Part shown: one piece after another, positions 24,849-34,117 of the stretch | Layout: each line of letters begins with the position of its first letter | Position numbering within the stretch: the first letter of the stretch is position 1 | Assembly (NCBI GenBank): GCA_016927755.1 | Contig: JAFGLZ010000224.1 | Coordinates: 1 to 46,262, forward strand | Source of the DNA: Phycisphaerae bacterium | GTDB taxonomy: Bacteria; Planctomycetota; Phycisphaerae; UBA1845; JAFGLZ01 | Length of the DNA: 46,262 bases | Direction of reading: 5' to 3' | Position numbers and translations under genes: made by a program | The notes under the pieces: generated by a model | What the model was told of the DNA's origin: nothing | Databases searched by the model: none | The model's input: the letters and a program-made list of their open reading frames with translations, nothing else

Positions 24849-26498
24849 ATGTGTACGAAGACATCGAGACGGTGGCAAGTCATCAGCGGAGTCCTGCTGA
24901 TCGGGATGATCGGCGGTATCTCGCTGGTGACGTGGCAATCGACGGCCAGAGCGGACAATCAGGCACAGATCGCCGGTCCCACCGAACAGGAAATCGCAGG
25001 CGTCGAGGCGATCAGCTCCGTATTCCGGAAGGTGGCGGCCAAGGTGACGCCCGCCGTCGTTCAGATCCACGCCAAGAGCGGCATGCCCAAACCCGCCAAG
25101 AAGGACAAGGATGAGGCGGAGGGCAAGAAGCCCGAAAAGGGCCCCGACCTCGAAAACCTGCCCGAACCGTTCCGCCAGTTCTTCAAGGAGTACGGCAAGG
25201 ACGGTTCCGAGCAACTGCCCGATGAGCTTCGAAGGTTCTACAAGAAGTATCCGCACGGGATGAAAGAAATCCCAAGAATGGGCATGGGAAGCGGCTTCAT
25301 CTTCGATGCCAAGAACGGGTACGTCCTGACCAACAACCACGTCATTGAGGGCGCGGAACCCGAGAACGTGTCCGTCTTCACCGCGGACAAGCGGGAATTT
25401 GCCGTCGACTGGATCCGGACCGACCCGAAGACGGAAGTCGCGGTGGTCAAGTTGAAGTCGCCGGAGAACCTGACCGAGATCAAATTCGGCGACAGCAGCA
25501 AGGTCCAGGTCGGCGACTGGGTCCTGGCCGTCGGCAGCCCGTTCCACAGCAGGCTGGCCAAGACGGTGACGTTCGGGATCGTCTCGGCCAAGGGTCGCGA
25601 TCTCGACCTGGCGATCGATTACCAGGACTTCATCCAGACCGACGCGGCGATCAATCCCGGCAACAGTGGCGGACCGCTGGTGAATCTTAGGGGCGAGGTC
25701 ATCGGCATCAACACGGCGATCGCCAGCCCCGTCTCGTCCTTCTCGTCCGGAGCCCAGAACGCCGGCATCGGATTCGCACTGCCCGCGAACCTGGCCAAGT
25801 GGGTCACGACGCAGTTGATCGAGCACAAGGAGGTCGTTCGCGGCTATCTGGGTGTCGTCATACAGAGCCTCGACGATCAGCCCGGATTGGCTAAGACGTA
25901 CGGGCTCGACTCTAGTAAGGGCGTTGTCGTCAGCGGCGTCGGCGAAGGCACCCCCGCGGCCAAGGCCGGGCTGAAGCTGGATGACGTCGTGCTGTCCATC
26001 AACGGCCAGGATGTCTCCGACAACCGGCAGCTCTCGAACCGCGTCGCCATGCTCCGCCCGGGCACGAAGGCCACTTTCAAGATCTGGCGAGATCGAAAGC
26101 CCATGGACGTCGAGGTGACGATCGGCATGCAGCCAAAGGGCTTCAGCACGCGAGGAAAACTCCGTGACATGCAGATGGAAGACCAAGAGCCCGAGGCCGG
26201 TAAGATCGAAACGCTGGGCGTCACCGTCGCCCCACTCACCGAGGCCAACGGCAAGAAGTACGGCTGGAAGGGCGATGAGGGCGGTCTACTGATCACCGGC
26301 ATCGACCCGGAAGGCGAGGCCGCCGAGTTCAGGCTCCGTCAGGGCGACCTGATCCTCAAGGTACAAGGTAACGAGATCAAGACGATCGAGGAGCTTCGTA
26401 AGCTCACGGACAAGAAGGCCCTGGCCGAAGGTGTCCGGATGTACGTAAAGAGCCAGGCCACCGGCGGCGGGACCAACTTGTTCCTGAAGAACCGATAG
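24849..26498 (+). CDS. HtrA/Deg-type serine protease with two PDZ domains
   Basis: 549 residues from ATG 24849, which has GGAGG nine to ten bases upstream; the earlier ATG at 24828 has none. An N-terminal hydrophobic segment (about 12-29) anchors or exports the protein. A Lys/Glu-rich insert (about 75-140) precedes the trypsin-like domain. Active site: His164 (LTNNHVIEG) and Ser273 (NPGNSGGPL) are present, but the Asp position reads Glu196 (KTEVAVVKL). Two PDZ domains follow (about 325-415 and 450-540). Such proteases degrade or refold damaged proteins in the periplasm. An intrinsic terminator follows, so it is a single-gene unit. Confidence 0.9.
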   Translation: MCTKTSRRWQVISGVLLIGMIGGISLVTWQSTARADNQAQIAGPTEQEIAGVEAISSVFRKVAAKVTPAVVQIHAKSGMPKPAKKDKDEAEGKKPEKGPDLENLPEPFRQFFKEYGKDGSEQLPDELRRFYKKYPHGMKEIPRMGMGSGFIFDAKNGYVLTNNHVIEGAEPENVSVFTADKREFAVDWIRTDPKTEVAVVKLKSPENLTEIKFGDSSKVQVGDWVLAVGSPFHSRLAKTVTFGIVSAKGRDLDLAIDYQDFIQTDAAINPGNSGGPLVNLRGEVIGINTAIASPVSSFSSGAQNAGIGFALPANLAKWVTTQLIEHKEVVRGYLGVVIQSLDDQPGLAKTYGLDSSKGVVVSGVGEGTPAAKAGLKLDDVVLSINGQDVSDNRQLSNRVAMLRPGTKATFKIWRDRKPMDVEVTIGMQPKGFSTRGKLRDMQMEDQEPEAGKIETLGVTVAPLTEANGKKYGWKGDEGGLLITGIDPEGEAAEFRLRQGDLILKVQGNEIKTIEELRKLTDKKALAEGVRMYVKSQATGGGTNLFLKNR

Positions 26499-26506
26499 TG
26501 GTGTGG

Positions 26507-26529
26507 CATGCCCACAGCGGGTGGGCATG
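26507..26529. other. Hairpin just after the HtrA stop
   Basis: CATGCCCAC, five-base loop and exact complement, eight bases beyond the stop at 26498. It precedes the stronger terminator at 26564 and may protect the 3' end. Confidence 0.5.
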
Positions 26530-26563
26530 TGATGATCAACTTCGGTTGGTCAGTCTACTCAAG

Positions 26564-26597
26564 GGCCCACCCTCGCTCCGGCGGGGGTGGGCCTTTT
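26564..26597 (+). terminator. Rho-independent terminator
   Basis: GGCCCACCCTCGC, loop TCCG, GCGGGGGTGGGCC (13 bp with one G-T pair) followed by TTTT. It ends the HtrA transcript and stands between it and the convergent glycerate kinase gene. Confidence 0.85.
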
Positions 26598-26646
26598 CAT
26601 TGCCTCGTCCGCCAGGAGAGGAGACGCGCCGGACATGCCCGACCCT

Positions 26647-27792
26647 CTAGCCCCTAGCGGATTCCACGAATACCCGCATCACGTTCGCGGCCGTCTCGCG
26701 TAGCAGAGGCCCGGCGTCTGACAGCGCCTGCTCCAGCGGCATCGGCTTGTCCACGATCGAAAAATAGGCTCGAAGCAATTCCAAGGACTTCTCGGCCCCC
26801 GGTCCGATCGACCCGCAAATGGCGATCACCGGGACGCCCTGCGCCAGGGCGGCCTTGCCCACGCCCTGGACGACCTTGCCCATCATCGACTGCGCATCCA
26901 GCCGACCTTCGCCCGTAATCACCAGATCGGCGCCCTTCATCCGCTCGGGCAGACCGACGGCCTCGGTCACGATCTCGATCCCCGGACGGAGCGCGGCGTC
27001 GAGAAACGCGACGAGTCCAGCGCCAAGTCCACCGGCAGCCCCCGCACCGGCTAGATCGCGAACGTCGCGCCCGAGATCCCTCGCGATCACATCGGCCAGA
27101 TGCGCCAACCCGGCGTCCAGCCGCTCGACCATCTCGGGCGTGGCCCCCTTCTGCGGCGAGTAGACGGCCGCCGCCCCGCGAGGACCGCACAGCGGGTTGT
27201 CCACGTCGCACGCAACCTGAACCTGACATCCCGCCAGACGCGAATCGAGCGAAGATGCGTCGATCGCCCCGATCCGCTCCAACATGCCACCCGACAGACC
27301 CGACGGCAGCTCTTGACCCTTCGCGTCGAGGAAACGCACGCCCACAGCCTGGGCGCATCCGGTCCCGCCGTCGTTGGTCGCGCTGCCACCGATGCCCAGG
27401 ATGATCTGATCGGCGCCGTAGTCGAGGGCGGCCGAGACGAGTTGACCCGTGCCGTACGTCGTCGTCAGGAGCGGGTTCCGTCGGGATCGCGGCACGATCG
27501 GCAGGCCCGACGCCGCGGCCATCTCGATCGCCGCGATCGGCGGCGTTCCCCCCAACATCCCCCAAGCCGCGACGATGGGCTCGCCCAGCGGCCCGAGGAC
27601 TTCCGTCGAAAGCATCCGCCCGCCAGTGGCAGCCACGAGCGCCTCGACCGTCCCCTCGCCGCCGTCGGCCATCGGGCACAACGTGACTTCCGCGTCCGGA
27701 ACGACCTCCCGAACGCCGGAGGCGATCGCCTCACAGACCGCCTGCGCGCTCAGCGACTCCTTGAAGCTGTCGGATGCAATGACGACACGCAC
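26647..27792 (-). CDS. Glycerate kinase
   Basis: 381 residues from a GTG with GAGGTGG upstream (GTG CGT GTC). Phosphorylates D-glycerate, probably to 2-phosphoglycerate as in the GarK/GlxK family. Seen: ASDSFKESLSAQAV at the start, CPMADGGEGTVEA, GGSATNDGGTGCAQAVG, DNPLCGPRGAA and GEGRLDAQSMMGKVVQGV. Length matches the family. It lies 55 bases downstream of the second HtrA gene on the same strand and may be co-transcribed with it, although a shared role is not obvious. Confidence 0.92.
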   Translation of the reverse strand: MRVVIASDSFKESLSAQAVCEAIASGVREVVPDAEVTLCPMADGGEGTVEALVAATGGRMLSTEVLGPLGEPIVAAWGMLGGTPPIAAIEMAAASGLPIVPRSRRNPLLTTTYGTGQLVSAALDYGADQIILGIGGSATNDGGTGCAQAVGVRFLDAKGQELPSGLSGGMLERIGAIDASSLDSRLAGCQVQVACDVDNPLCGPRGAAAVYSPQKGATPEMVERLDAGLAHLADVIARDLGRDVRDLAGAGAAGGLGAGLVAFLDAALRPGIEIVTEAVGLPERMKGADLVITGEGRLDAQSMMGKVVQGVGKAALAQGVPVIAICGSIGPGAEKSLELLRAYFSIVDKPMPLEQALSDAGPLLRETAANVMRVFVESARG

Positions 27793-27847
27793 GATCGTGC
27801 CACCTCTTGTCTTCCGGGATCAGCCTCGCGTGACTCGGCGACTCCAC

Positions 27848-29209
27848 TCAGCGAACCCGCACATGCTCGCCATACCTGAAGATGTACTCCCCGCTCGATC
27901 GGAGCCATCCCGCATAGACCGTGTTGCCCGGCCGGATGTCCTTGAGCAACTGTCCCAACGTATCGAAATCGTTGAGACCGTATCTTCCGAGCTGGGCCAG
28001 GACGTCGCCCCGACGAATCCCCGCGCGCCGGGCGGGGCCCGCGGCGTCGACTTCGGTGATGATCAGCCCGAGCCTGCGGGGCAGACCAAACTCGCGGACC
28101 TGCTGGGACGTCATCTCCGCGAGCCGGAGTCCGAGCCGCTCCCAAGCAAGCTTCGCGCCATCGGGCTTGGGCATGAGTGCCAGCACCAGCGCCGCCGAGC
28201 GGGTCTGGCCCGATCGCTCCACGACGAGAGGGATCGTGTCGCCCGGCTTCCTCTCGAGGACGACCGCGTAGAAATCCATCGCCTGCGTCACCGGCTTGCC
28301 CTGGACCTGTCGCAGGACGTCGCCAGCCTGAAGACCCGCGCGATCCGCCGGCCCCCCCTCGGTCACGGACAGGACTCGAACGACTTCGCCGTCGCCGACG
28401 AGCATGCCCGACTGCATGCGGCGATCGGTCTCGATCTCCATCGTCATCATCTCCGGCAGGAGCCGGCGAAGATGGTCCACGGGGATCGCAAAGCCGATAT
28501 TCTGGGCATCACCGCGGATGGCGGTGTTAATGCCGATCAGTTCGCCGTTGATGTTCAGGAGCGGGCCGCCACTGTTGCCGGGGTTGATCGCGGCGTCGGT
28601 CTGGATCAGATCGGAATACTTGACGCTCGAGCCGAACTCCAGCGTCCGGTGCAGCGCCCCAATCACGCCCGTGGTCACGGTGTGGTGGTAGCCCAGGGGG
28701 TTACCGATGGCCAGGACCGTCTCGCCGATCATCAGATCGTCACTCCGCCCGAGCGGCAGGTAGGGCAGCGGGCGGTCCGTGTCGATCTTGAGCACCGCCA
28801 GATCGTGCTCACGATCCATCGTGACCACGCGAGCCGGATGCGCCTTGCCCTCATGCTCGTCCGCGAAGGTGATCTTGCTGTCGGTCGAACGGGCCACCAC
28901 GTGAGCGTTGGTCACGATGTAACCGGAGGGGTGGATCAGGAATCCACTGCCGGCGCTGGTGGCGCGGCGGGGAGCCTGGAAGATGTCGTCGAAAAGGCTG
29001 TCGAAGCCAAACCGAGATCGACTGACCACGACAGACGTGGCGGAGATGTTCACCACGGCGTCACGCGTCTTGAGCACCGCCTCGACAACGGGGGTTCTGC
29101 GTCGGTCCTGCAAAGCCTGCCTGTCCGCGGAGGATCCCGCGACCTGGCCCGGCGCGGCGGGACCACTCACGGCAGCCATTAGACAAATAAGAACGGTTCC
29201 CCTACGCAT
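27848..29209 (-). CDS. Second HtrA/Deg-type serine protease with two PDZ domains
   Basis: 453 residues from ATG 29209 (MRRGTVLICLMAAVSGPAAP, a signal peptide). The trypsin-like domain has the full triad: His103 (VTNAHVV), Asp136 (REHDLAVLKI) and Ser213 (NPGNSGGPL). PDZ domains follow at about 260-345 and 360-450 (AGLQAGDVLRQVQGK, AGIRRGDVLAQLGR). A periplasmic quality-control protease. Only weakly similar to the HtrA at 24849 outside the motifs, so not a recent duplicate. The ribosome binding site is weak and the predicted -10 (TACGAT, 29224-29219) lies only nine bases before the ATG, so the mRNA may be nearly leaderless. Confidence 0.88.
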   Translation of the reverse strand: MRRGTVLICLMAAVSGPAAPGQVAGSSADRQALQDRRRTPVVEAVLKTRDAVVNISATSVVVSRSRFGFDSLFDDIFQAPRRATSAGSGFLIHPSGYIVTNAHVVARSTDSKITFADEHEGKAHPARVVTMDREHDLAVLKIDTDRPLPYLPLGRSDDLMIGETVLAIGNPLGYHHTVTTGVIGALHRTLEFGSSVKYSDLIQTDAAINPGNSGGPLLNINGELIGINTAIRGDAQNIGFAIPVDHLRRLLPEMMTMEIETDRRMQSGMLVGDGEVVRVLSVTEGGPADRAGLQAGDVLRQVQGKPVTQAMDFYAVVLERKPGDTIPLVVERSGQTRSAALVLALMPKPDGAKLAWERLGLRLAEMTSQQVREFGLPRRLGLIITEVDAAGPARRAGIRRGDVLAQLGRYGLNDFDTLGQLLKDIRPGNTVYAGWLRSSGEYIFRYGEHVRVR

Positions 29210-29218
29210 CGCAACCTG

Positions 29219-29247
29219 ATCGTATTGCGCTGCGTCTTCTCGATCAA
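29219..29247 (-). promoter_or_regulatory. Possible promoter of the second HtrA gene
   Basis: Minus strand TTGATC, 17-base spacer, TACGAT. It would start transcription within a few bases of the ATG at 29209. Back to back with the rightward promoter at 29254. Confidence 0.3.
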
Positions 29248-29253
29248 GTCGCG

Positions 29254-29281
29254 TTGCCATCGCGACCAGAATACGTATAAT
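29254..29281 (+). promoter_or_regulatory. Probable promoter of the sugar isomerase gene
   Basis: TTGCCA, a 16-base spacer and a perfect TATAAT, with a leader of about 55 bases to the ATG at 29342. Confidence 0.55.
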
Positions 29282-29341
29282 CGTTCCGTCGTTCATGTCA
29301 GATCGGGGGACAGGGAAAAGCACATCACAGGATGGCGGAAC

Positions 29342-30124
29342 ATGCACATCGGTTTCATCACCGACCTCAGCGAGGAGGACTTCCGCTTCGCAGGTCAAAC
29401 CGGGGTTTCCGTGCTGGAGTACAACGAGAACGCCGACAGCGTCGAGCCGTTCCTCGCCCGCACGGATGAGATCAAAGACCGATGCCGGAGATACAGGATC
29501 AAGCTGGACGTCGTCGGCCGATTCGGGCGCAACTACATCAGCGATGATGAAGGGACCGCGATGCGCGAGATCGCCGCGACCGAGCGGCTCATGGACGCCG
29601 CCGCGGAGCTCGGCGCGTCCGTCTTCGTGACCGGGGCCGGCCACGCCGAACAGCGCGAGCACACCGAGAACTGCCGCCGCGCCGTGGATGTCCTGGGCAG
29701 GTTCGTCGAGGCCGGCGCCTCGCGGGGACTAAGGGTCGCCCTGTACAACTGTCACTGGGGCAACTTTGCCTTCGCCCCGCCGTCGTGGAATCAGATCCTG
29801 TCCGAGCTGCCCGAGCTCGGCATCAAGTACGATCCCTCACACGCCTACTATGACGATCGGGACTGGCTCTCGGAAATGCGGGAGTGGGGCGGACGATTCT
29901 ACCACACACACGCTAAGGGGTCGTTGAAGGTCGCCGGCAAACAGTTCGAGGATCCCAACCCCGGCTTCGACGAGTTCAACTGGGGCGCGTTCTTCCACAT
30001 GCTCTACCATCACGATTACCAGGGCGACGTCATGATTGAGCCCCACGCCGCGACGTGGTTGGGCCGGCGGCGCCATACCGGGCTCCGCTTCAGCCTGGCG
30101 TACCTGCGGCAGTTCGTGCTGTAG
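29342..30124 (+). CDS. Sugar phosphate isomerase/epimerase (xylose-isomerase-like TIM barrel)
   Basis: 260 residues from ATG 29342; an earlier open frame from 29225 lies partly before the predicted transcription start. TIM-barrel metalloenzyme of the AP-endonuclease-2 family: MHIGFITDLSEEDF at the start, likely metal ligands in KYDPSHAYYDD, FYHTHAKGSLK and MIEPHAATW. These enzymes isomerise or epimerise sugars, inositols and related polyols; the exact substrate cannot be told. Divergent from the second HtrA gene and monocistronic as far as seen. Confidence 0.8.
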   Translation: MHIGFITDLSEEDFRFAGQTGVSVLEYNENADSVEPFLARTDEIKDRCRRYRIKLDVVGRFGRNYISDDEGTAMREIAATERLMDAAAELGASVFVTGAGHAEQREHTENCRRAVDVLGRFVEAGASRGLRVALYNCHWGNFAFAPPSWNQILSELPELGIKYDPSHAYYDDRDWLSEMREWGGRFYHTHAKGSLKVAGKQFEDPNPGFDEFNWGAFFHMLYHHDYQGDVMIEPHAATWLGRRRHTGLRFSLAYLRQFVL

Positions 30125-30223
30125 GGGGAGGATTTCAGGGTCGCGGTGAAAACCCGAGGTGGAGGTGACTCGCCCATTGGACCACGGCGTGTACGGCGGA
30201 GACGGCAGGATGACGCGCTGCCC

Positions 30224-30727
30224 TCACAATTCGACGACCCGGCCGGTGGAAACCTCGAAGAAGGTCAGCGTGTCGCTGGCCAGATCCAGCGTCGCCACGG
30301 TCTTGACCGACGCCCGATGCAAGGCCCCGGGGTTGATGACGCGCGTCCGCCCCTTGCGCGTGTCCTGTCGCTCATGCGAGTGCCCGAAGAATACGTAGTC
30401 GAATTGACCGTTTTCGAGCAGCGATCGGGCATGCGGCTCGTGCCCGTGGCAAGCGGCAATCCGCTTGCCGTCCAACTCGACCGTCAGCGGTGCTTCGGGC
30501 CAGGGCAGCCCGACGGTCTGACAGTACGCGAACGTCGCGCCGTCCGGGCGATCCATGTTCCCCCACACGAATCGAGTCGGGATCTCCAGAAGCTCGTCCA
30601 GTACCTCGATGCCGCCGAGGTCGCCGCAATGAAACAGCATCTCCGCCCCGTTGCGACGGAGGACCTCCACCGCCAGTCGAACCCACTCAACTCGCCCGTG
30701 ACTGTCCGAAAGGATGCCGACGATCAT
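30224..30727 (-). CDS. YfcE/MJ0936-type metallophosphoesterase
   Basis: 167 residues, full length for the family. All metal-binding blocks are present: GILSDSHG (Asp8, His10), CGDLGG, WGNMDRPD, CHGHEPHA and FGHSHERQD, then NPGALHRAS. Cytosolic phosphodiesterase or phosphatase; natural substrates of the family are poorly known. Its ATG overlaps the TGA of the GH89-like gene by four bases, so it is the last gene of the ThuA-GH89 unit and translationally coupled to it. Confidence 0.9.
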   Translation of the reverse strand: MIVGILSDSHGRVEWVRLAVEVLRRNGAEMLFHCGDLGGIEVLDELLEIPTRFVWGNMDRPDGATFAYCQTVGLPWPEAPLTVELDGKRIAACHGHEPHARSLLENGQFDYVFFGHSHERQDTRKGRTRVINPGALHRASVKTVATLDLASDTLTFFEVSTGRVVEL

Positions 30728-33096
30728 TCGCGCTTCTTCCCTGTTGCGTCGATTTCCGATTCGCTTGTGTGCCCGAAACGGGATTGAACGGCTTCGGCCA
30801 CCGCCTCCAAGGTCGTGCCTTTGTACCTGTGTTCGTCAGGCACGTCGATGTCTCCTTCAAGCCAGCGAGCGTGAATGGTGCCGCAGCGGGCCTCGATGTC
30901 CTTCCAGGTGATCATCTTGACACCCTTGGCCGCTCGGGCTTCCAGCTCACTCAGGTAGACCTCGGCTCTCGGTCCATAGTACCAGTGAAGCTGCTCATAA
31001 ACCTCGTTGGCGGAGTAGAGGTCGTTGACGCAGTGCTGCTTCATGTACCAGGGGAGGAACGAGTTCGCGCCGGGAATCTTCATCGCCCGGTCAATCTGTG
31101 CCTGCAGGGAGAAGTCCGGACGCGTGGAGAGAATCGCCTCGGTCTTCGCCAGGCATTCACGGGCAAGGCCCGCGGATTGCTTGACTTGCCGCGCGTCGCC
31201 TCGCTTGAACCCGTCATATGCATTCAGAACCGCGTAGTTGAGTAGGTGGGCCAAGTAGGTCCGGGCCCAGTCGACCATGTCGTTTACGTACAACGAGTTG
31301 TCATCGAGAACTCTTGAGCATTCCATCGAAAGCAGAACCGCGCGGCGGAGCGTCGACGAGGCCCTCTTGAGGGCATCGCGGCTGTCGCTCTCGACGCGAC
31401 GGTCGTCGACAATCGGCCACCAATCCGCCGGCCCGTAGTGGCAGCCGATCTTCTGGTAAATGGGCATCGCTCCGCCCCCGATACCACCTCCGTGCACGGC
31501 CCGGACGACAGCCTGGACGGCTTGGAGCATCTGGCCGAGGCACTGCGTCCCATAGCGCCGCCTCGCATAATCCCGTAGGTAATCCTCCAACTTCAGCCCG
31601 TCAGGCTGCCAGGCCAGGCGGCATGTCAGATCGAAGAAGAGAACGTTGTGGCCGGTGCTCTCCGGGACGTGGTAGATCCCCTCGAGTCTCTCGGCCTTCG
31701 GATCCTTGGACAGCGCCTGGATCGATCGGATTGCCAGACTCAGATCCCCGTGCAGGTGATCGTCGCCCTGGAAGGAATGGAGGATACCCAGAGCCCATCG
31801 CGTTCCCTCAAAGTAATCCGTCTTCTTGTAGAACGGATTGCCCAGTCCGGCGGTGTCATAGATGAGCATCATCTCCTTCGGCAGGCTGTCGAAGTAGCGT
31901 TTGATGCGATCCGGGGTCCACACGTGCGGCAGCGCGCCGAAATCCCAGGAGTCGCTCTCCCAGACCGCGTCCTTGTCGAGCTCCCTGAAGACCTCGCACA
32001 TCTGCCTGGCCGCCGTGAGCTTCAATTGAAACGACTTCTCAACGTCGTTGGCCCCGGCGCTCTCCACAAACGGACAGTCCTGATAGATGTGATCCGTACC
32101 ATAGGTCTCGATCACGTCTTTGTAGAAGGCCTTGCTCCACTGGGCACACGCCGGGTCGTCGGGAAACAGCACCGTCGCGCTGTACCCGAGTTGGTCGACG
32201 TACCTGTATTCGGGATGCGTCTGGCGGAACTGGTGCGGCACGTTGCCGTAGGCCAAGTAGTAGATCCAGGAAATGCCGCGCTCGCGGGCGTAGTCGAACT
32301 GCTCTTTGATGATCTGCGTCCGCACCTTCGCCGGCCAGTCCAGGCAACCGGGCCAGCCGGCAAAGGTGAAGTTGTCGGGCACCGCGTCGCTGATGCCGTA
32401 CACACGCGCTGCGGACGTTCCGCTGGCGGCAACGGTTGGGGCGAAAGAGTGAGAGCTGCGGTTGATCTTCCGCTTGGCCATCCAGTCGACGATCTGTTTG
32501 CGCTGATCCGTCGTGCGGAACTGATGGTGCCACTTGGCCAGCCCCCAACAGCTCGACAGGCCGAAGTGACGCACGGGCCAGCGGGGAAGCTGCACGATGT
32601 CAAGGCCGCTGATCGGAATGTCGGACCGACGGGAAACGTGATCTCCGTCCCAGAAGAACCCCACCCCACAGCAGCTCTCCAGGTAGTGGTAAACGCCATA
32701 GAGCAGGCCGATGGGTTCGATTGCCGCTATGTTCAGGTGTCGGTCGTCGGCCGAACGGATCACGAATCCGTCGCGGAGCCGGCGTGCATCCTTGGCGCCC
32801 GGCTGCGACCGCAGGATCTCAGCGACCCCGCCCAACGAAAGCGAGATCACCGTTCGGCCCGATCGCTCGGGAGGATCTTGACGCTTGCTGAGGAACACCT
32901 TGCCGCCGGTCATCTGACGGATGTACTTCGCCAACTCCGCGCGAGCGTGACGGACGGGAAAGAGCGAATCGTCCGCTTCGAGCGCGACGACCACCGGCTT
33001 CGGCGCCCCTTCGCGATCTCCGGCGTGCGTCGAGGTACCGGACGACAGTGTCACCACGAGAACGAACAGTCTCGATAGCTCTGACAGCGCCATCAT
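30724..33096 (-). CDS. Secreted GH89-like alpha-N-acetylglucosaminidase
   Basis: 790 residues from ATG 33096, with GGAGGG just upstream and a signal peptide (VLVVTLSSGTSTHA). Layout follows NAGLU/GH89: an N-terminal domain (about 33-160) with a glycoside-hydrolase accessory fold, then a TIM barrel opening RHFGLSSCWGLAKWHHQFR, HPEYRYVD, FYKKTDYFEGTRWALGILHSF, and an alpha-helical C-terminal domain. Candidate catalytic Glu are Glu345 (CPFVESAGA) and Glu479 (HVPESTGHN), matching the spacing of the two known Glu of the family. It should remove terminal alpha-linked N-acetylglucosamine. The barrel is divergent, so specificity may differ. Sits between the ThuA lipoprotein (50 bases) and the phosphoesterase (overlap). 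Confidence 0.75.
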   Translation of the reverse strand: MMALSELSRLFVLVVTLSSGTSTHAGDREGAPKPVVVALEADDSLFPVRHARAELAKYIRQMTGGKVFLSKRQDPPERSGRTVISLSLGGVAEILRSQPGAKDARRLRDGFVIRSADDRHLNIAAIEPIGLLYGVYHYLESCCGVGFFWDGDHVSRRSDIPISGLDIVQLPRWPVRHFGLSSCWGLAKWHHQFRTTDQRKQIVDWMAKRKINRSSHSFAPTVAASGTSAARVYGISDAVPDNFTFAGWPGCLDWPAKVRTQIIKEQFDYARERGISWIYYLAYGNVPHQFRQTHPEYRYVDQLGYSATVLFPDDPACAQWSKAFYKDVIETYGTDHIYQDCPFVESAGANDVEKSFQLKLTAARQMCEVFRELDKDAVWESDSWDFGALPHVWTPDRIKRYFDSLPKEMMLIYDTAGLGNPFYKKTDYFEGTRWALGILHSFQGDDHLHGDLSLAIRSIQALSKDPKAERLEGIYHVPESTGHNVLFFDLTCRLAWQPDGLKLEDYLRDYARRRYGTQCLGQMLQAVQAVVRAVHGGGIGGGAMPIYQKIGCHYGPADWWPIVDDRRVESDSRDALKRASSTLRRAVLLSMECSRVLDDNSLYVNDMVDWARTYLAHLLNYAVLNAYDGFKRGDARQVKQSAGLARECLAKTEAILSTRPDFSLQAQIDRAMKIPGANSFLPWYMKQHCVNDLYSANEVYEQLHWYYGPRAEVYLSELEARAAKGVKMITWKDIEARCGTIHARWLEGDIDVPDEHRYKGTTLEAVAEAVQSRFGHTSESEIDATGKKRE

Positions 33097-33146
33097 GAAA
33101 CCCTCCACTCATCCTGGAATCAGGTCATCGGGATTCGAGGCCTGTG

Positions 33147-33932
33147 TCATGGGGCGACTTCGGGCATCGGGGGCTCGCGCTTCGTCACCCAGAAGATCGC
33201 GTTGGTGAGCAGCCTCAGGAAGCTCTCGTTCTTGAAGTCATCCGGATGGCCGAGCGAGGTGTAGAAGACGCGTCCGCCCTTGTGGGGCCGCGTCCAGGCG
33301 ATCGGCTCGGTGTGGCCCGGGATCGATCCGTCCAATAGAACGGTTGTGTCCTTGGCCAGGCCCGTGTTCCGATAGAGCGACCCCTCCGACTCATACGGCT
33401 TGAAGCCCGAGAGGATCGGGTGGTCCTTCGCCTCGGACAGGATGCCGATCTTGCACTTCGGGCCGCTGCCGTAGTGGTTCTTGTAGTTGCCTCCGAAGAC
33501 CTCTTTGTCGAGCGCGAGCCAGTTCTGGAAGCCGTGGCTGGCGGTTCGGATCCCGATGAGGGGCTTCCCGGAGGTACAGTATCTCTTGACCCGCTCCAGA
33601 TCCTCGCCGTCGATGGTCATCCTGCGGGTAAAGATGATCGCCACGTCGCAATCGTGCAGGGCTTCGAGACCGGGTAGCTTGTCCTTGGCTTGGCGTCGGA
33701 GCAGCGCGCACGTCACGTCGTATCGCTTCTCGAGATAGTCTTTGTAGGCCGAGAGGGACTCGTCGGACTTGTACTCCAACGAGCCGGAGAGCATGCAGAC
33801 CCGTAGCGGCGATTTCGCCTGGGGGGCCTTGCCCTTTCCGGGGGAGGATTTGTCGGCGCTGGCGCACGAGCTAAGTGGAATCCCCAATCCCGCCACAAAA
33901 AGCGAATAGGCGGCAAGCCTGGTGCGGATCAT
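33147..33932 (-). CDS. ThuA-like domain lipoprotein
   Basis: 261 residues with GAAAGGAG upstream. The signal ends in a lipobox (PLSSC, Cys23), so it is probably a periplasm-facing lipoprotein. The body is a class I glutamine-amidotransferase-like ThuA domain: VCMLSGSLEYKSDESL, CDVAIIFTRR, GKPLIGIRTASHGF, GGNYKNHYG, AWTRPHKGGRVFYTSLGH. ThuA proteins are linked to sugar (trehalose) use, often beside carbohydrate-active genes in Planctomycetota, but their reaction is unclear. A TATAAT on the minus strand at 33991-33986 with no clear -35 is the best promoter candidate for this three-gene unit. Confidence 0.8.
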   Translation of the reverse strand: MIRTRLAAYSLFVAGLGIPLSSCASADKSSPGKGKAPQAKSPLRVCMLSGSLEYKSDESLSAYKDYLEKRYDVTCALLRRQAKDKLPGLEALHDCDVAIIFTRRMTIDGEDLERVKRYCTSGKPLIGIRTASHGFQNWLALDKEVFGGNYKNHYGSGPKCKIGILSEAKDHPILSGFKPYESEGSLYRNTGLAKDTTVLLDGSIPGHTEPIAWTRPHKGGRVFYTSLGHPDDFKNESFLRLLTNAIFWVTKREPPMPEVAP

Positions 33933-34117
33933 TTCCAGCTCCTTTCTCGTGTGCGATCCCGTCGGCCTCCGGTCGCCGGGGGGCGATTATAGCCGCTGAA
34001 CCGGCCGATCCGTAGTGATCACACACAATCTGCCCTCGCTGAAAGGCCTCGATGCCCCTGCGAAAGTCGGGGAATTGCCCATGCGCGGAACCTTGACCCC
34101 GCCGACGCAAATCGGGA

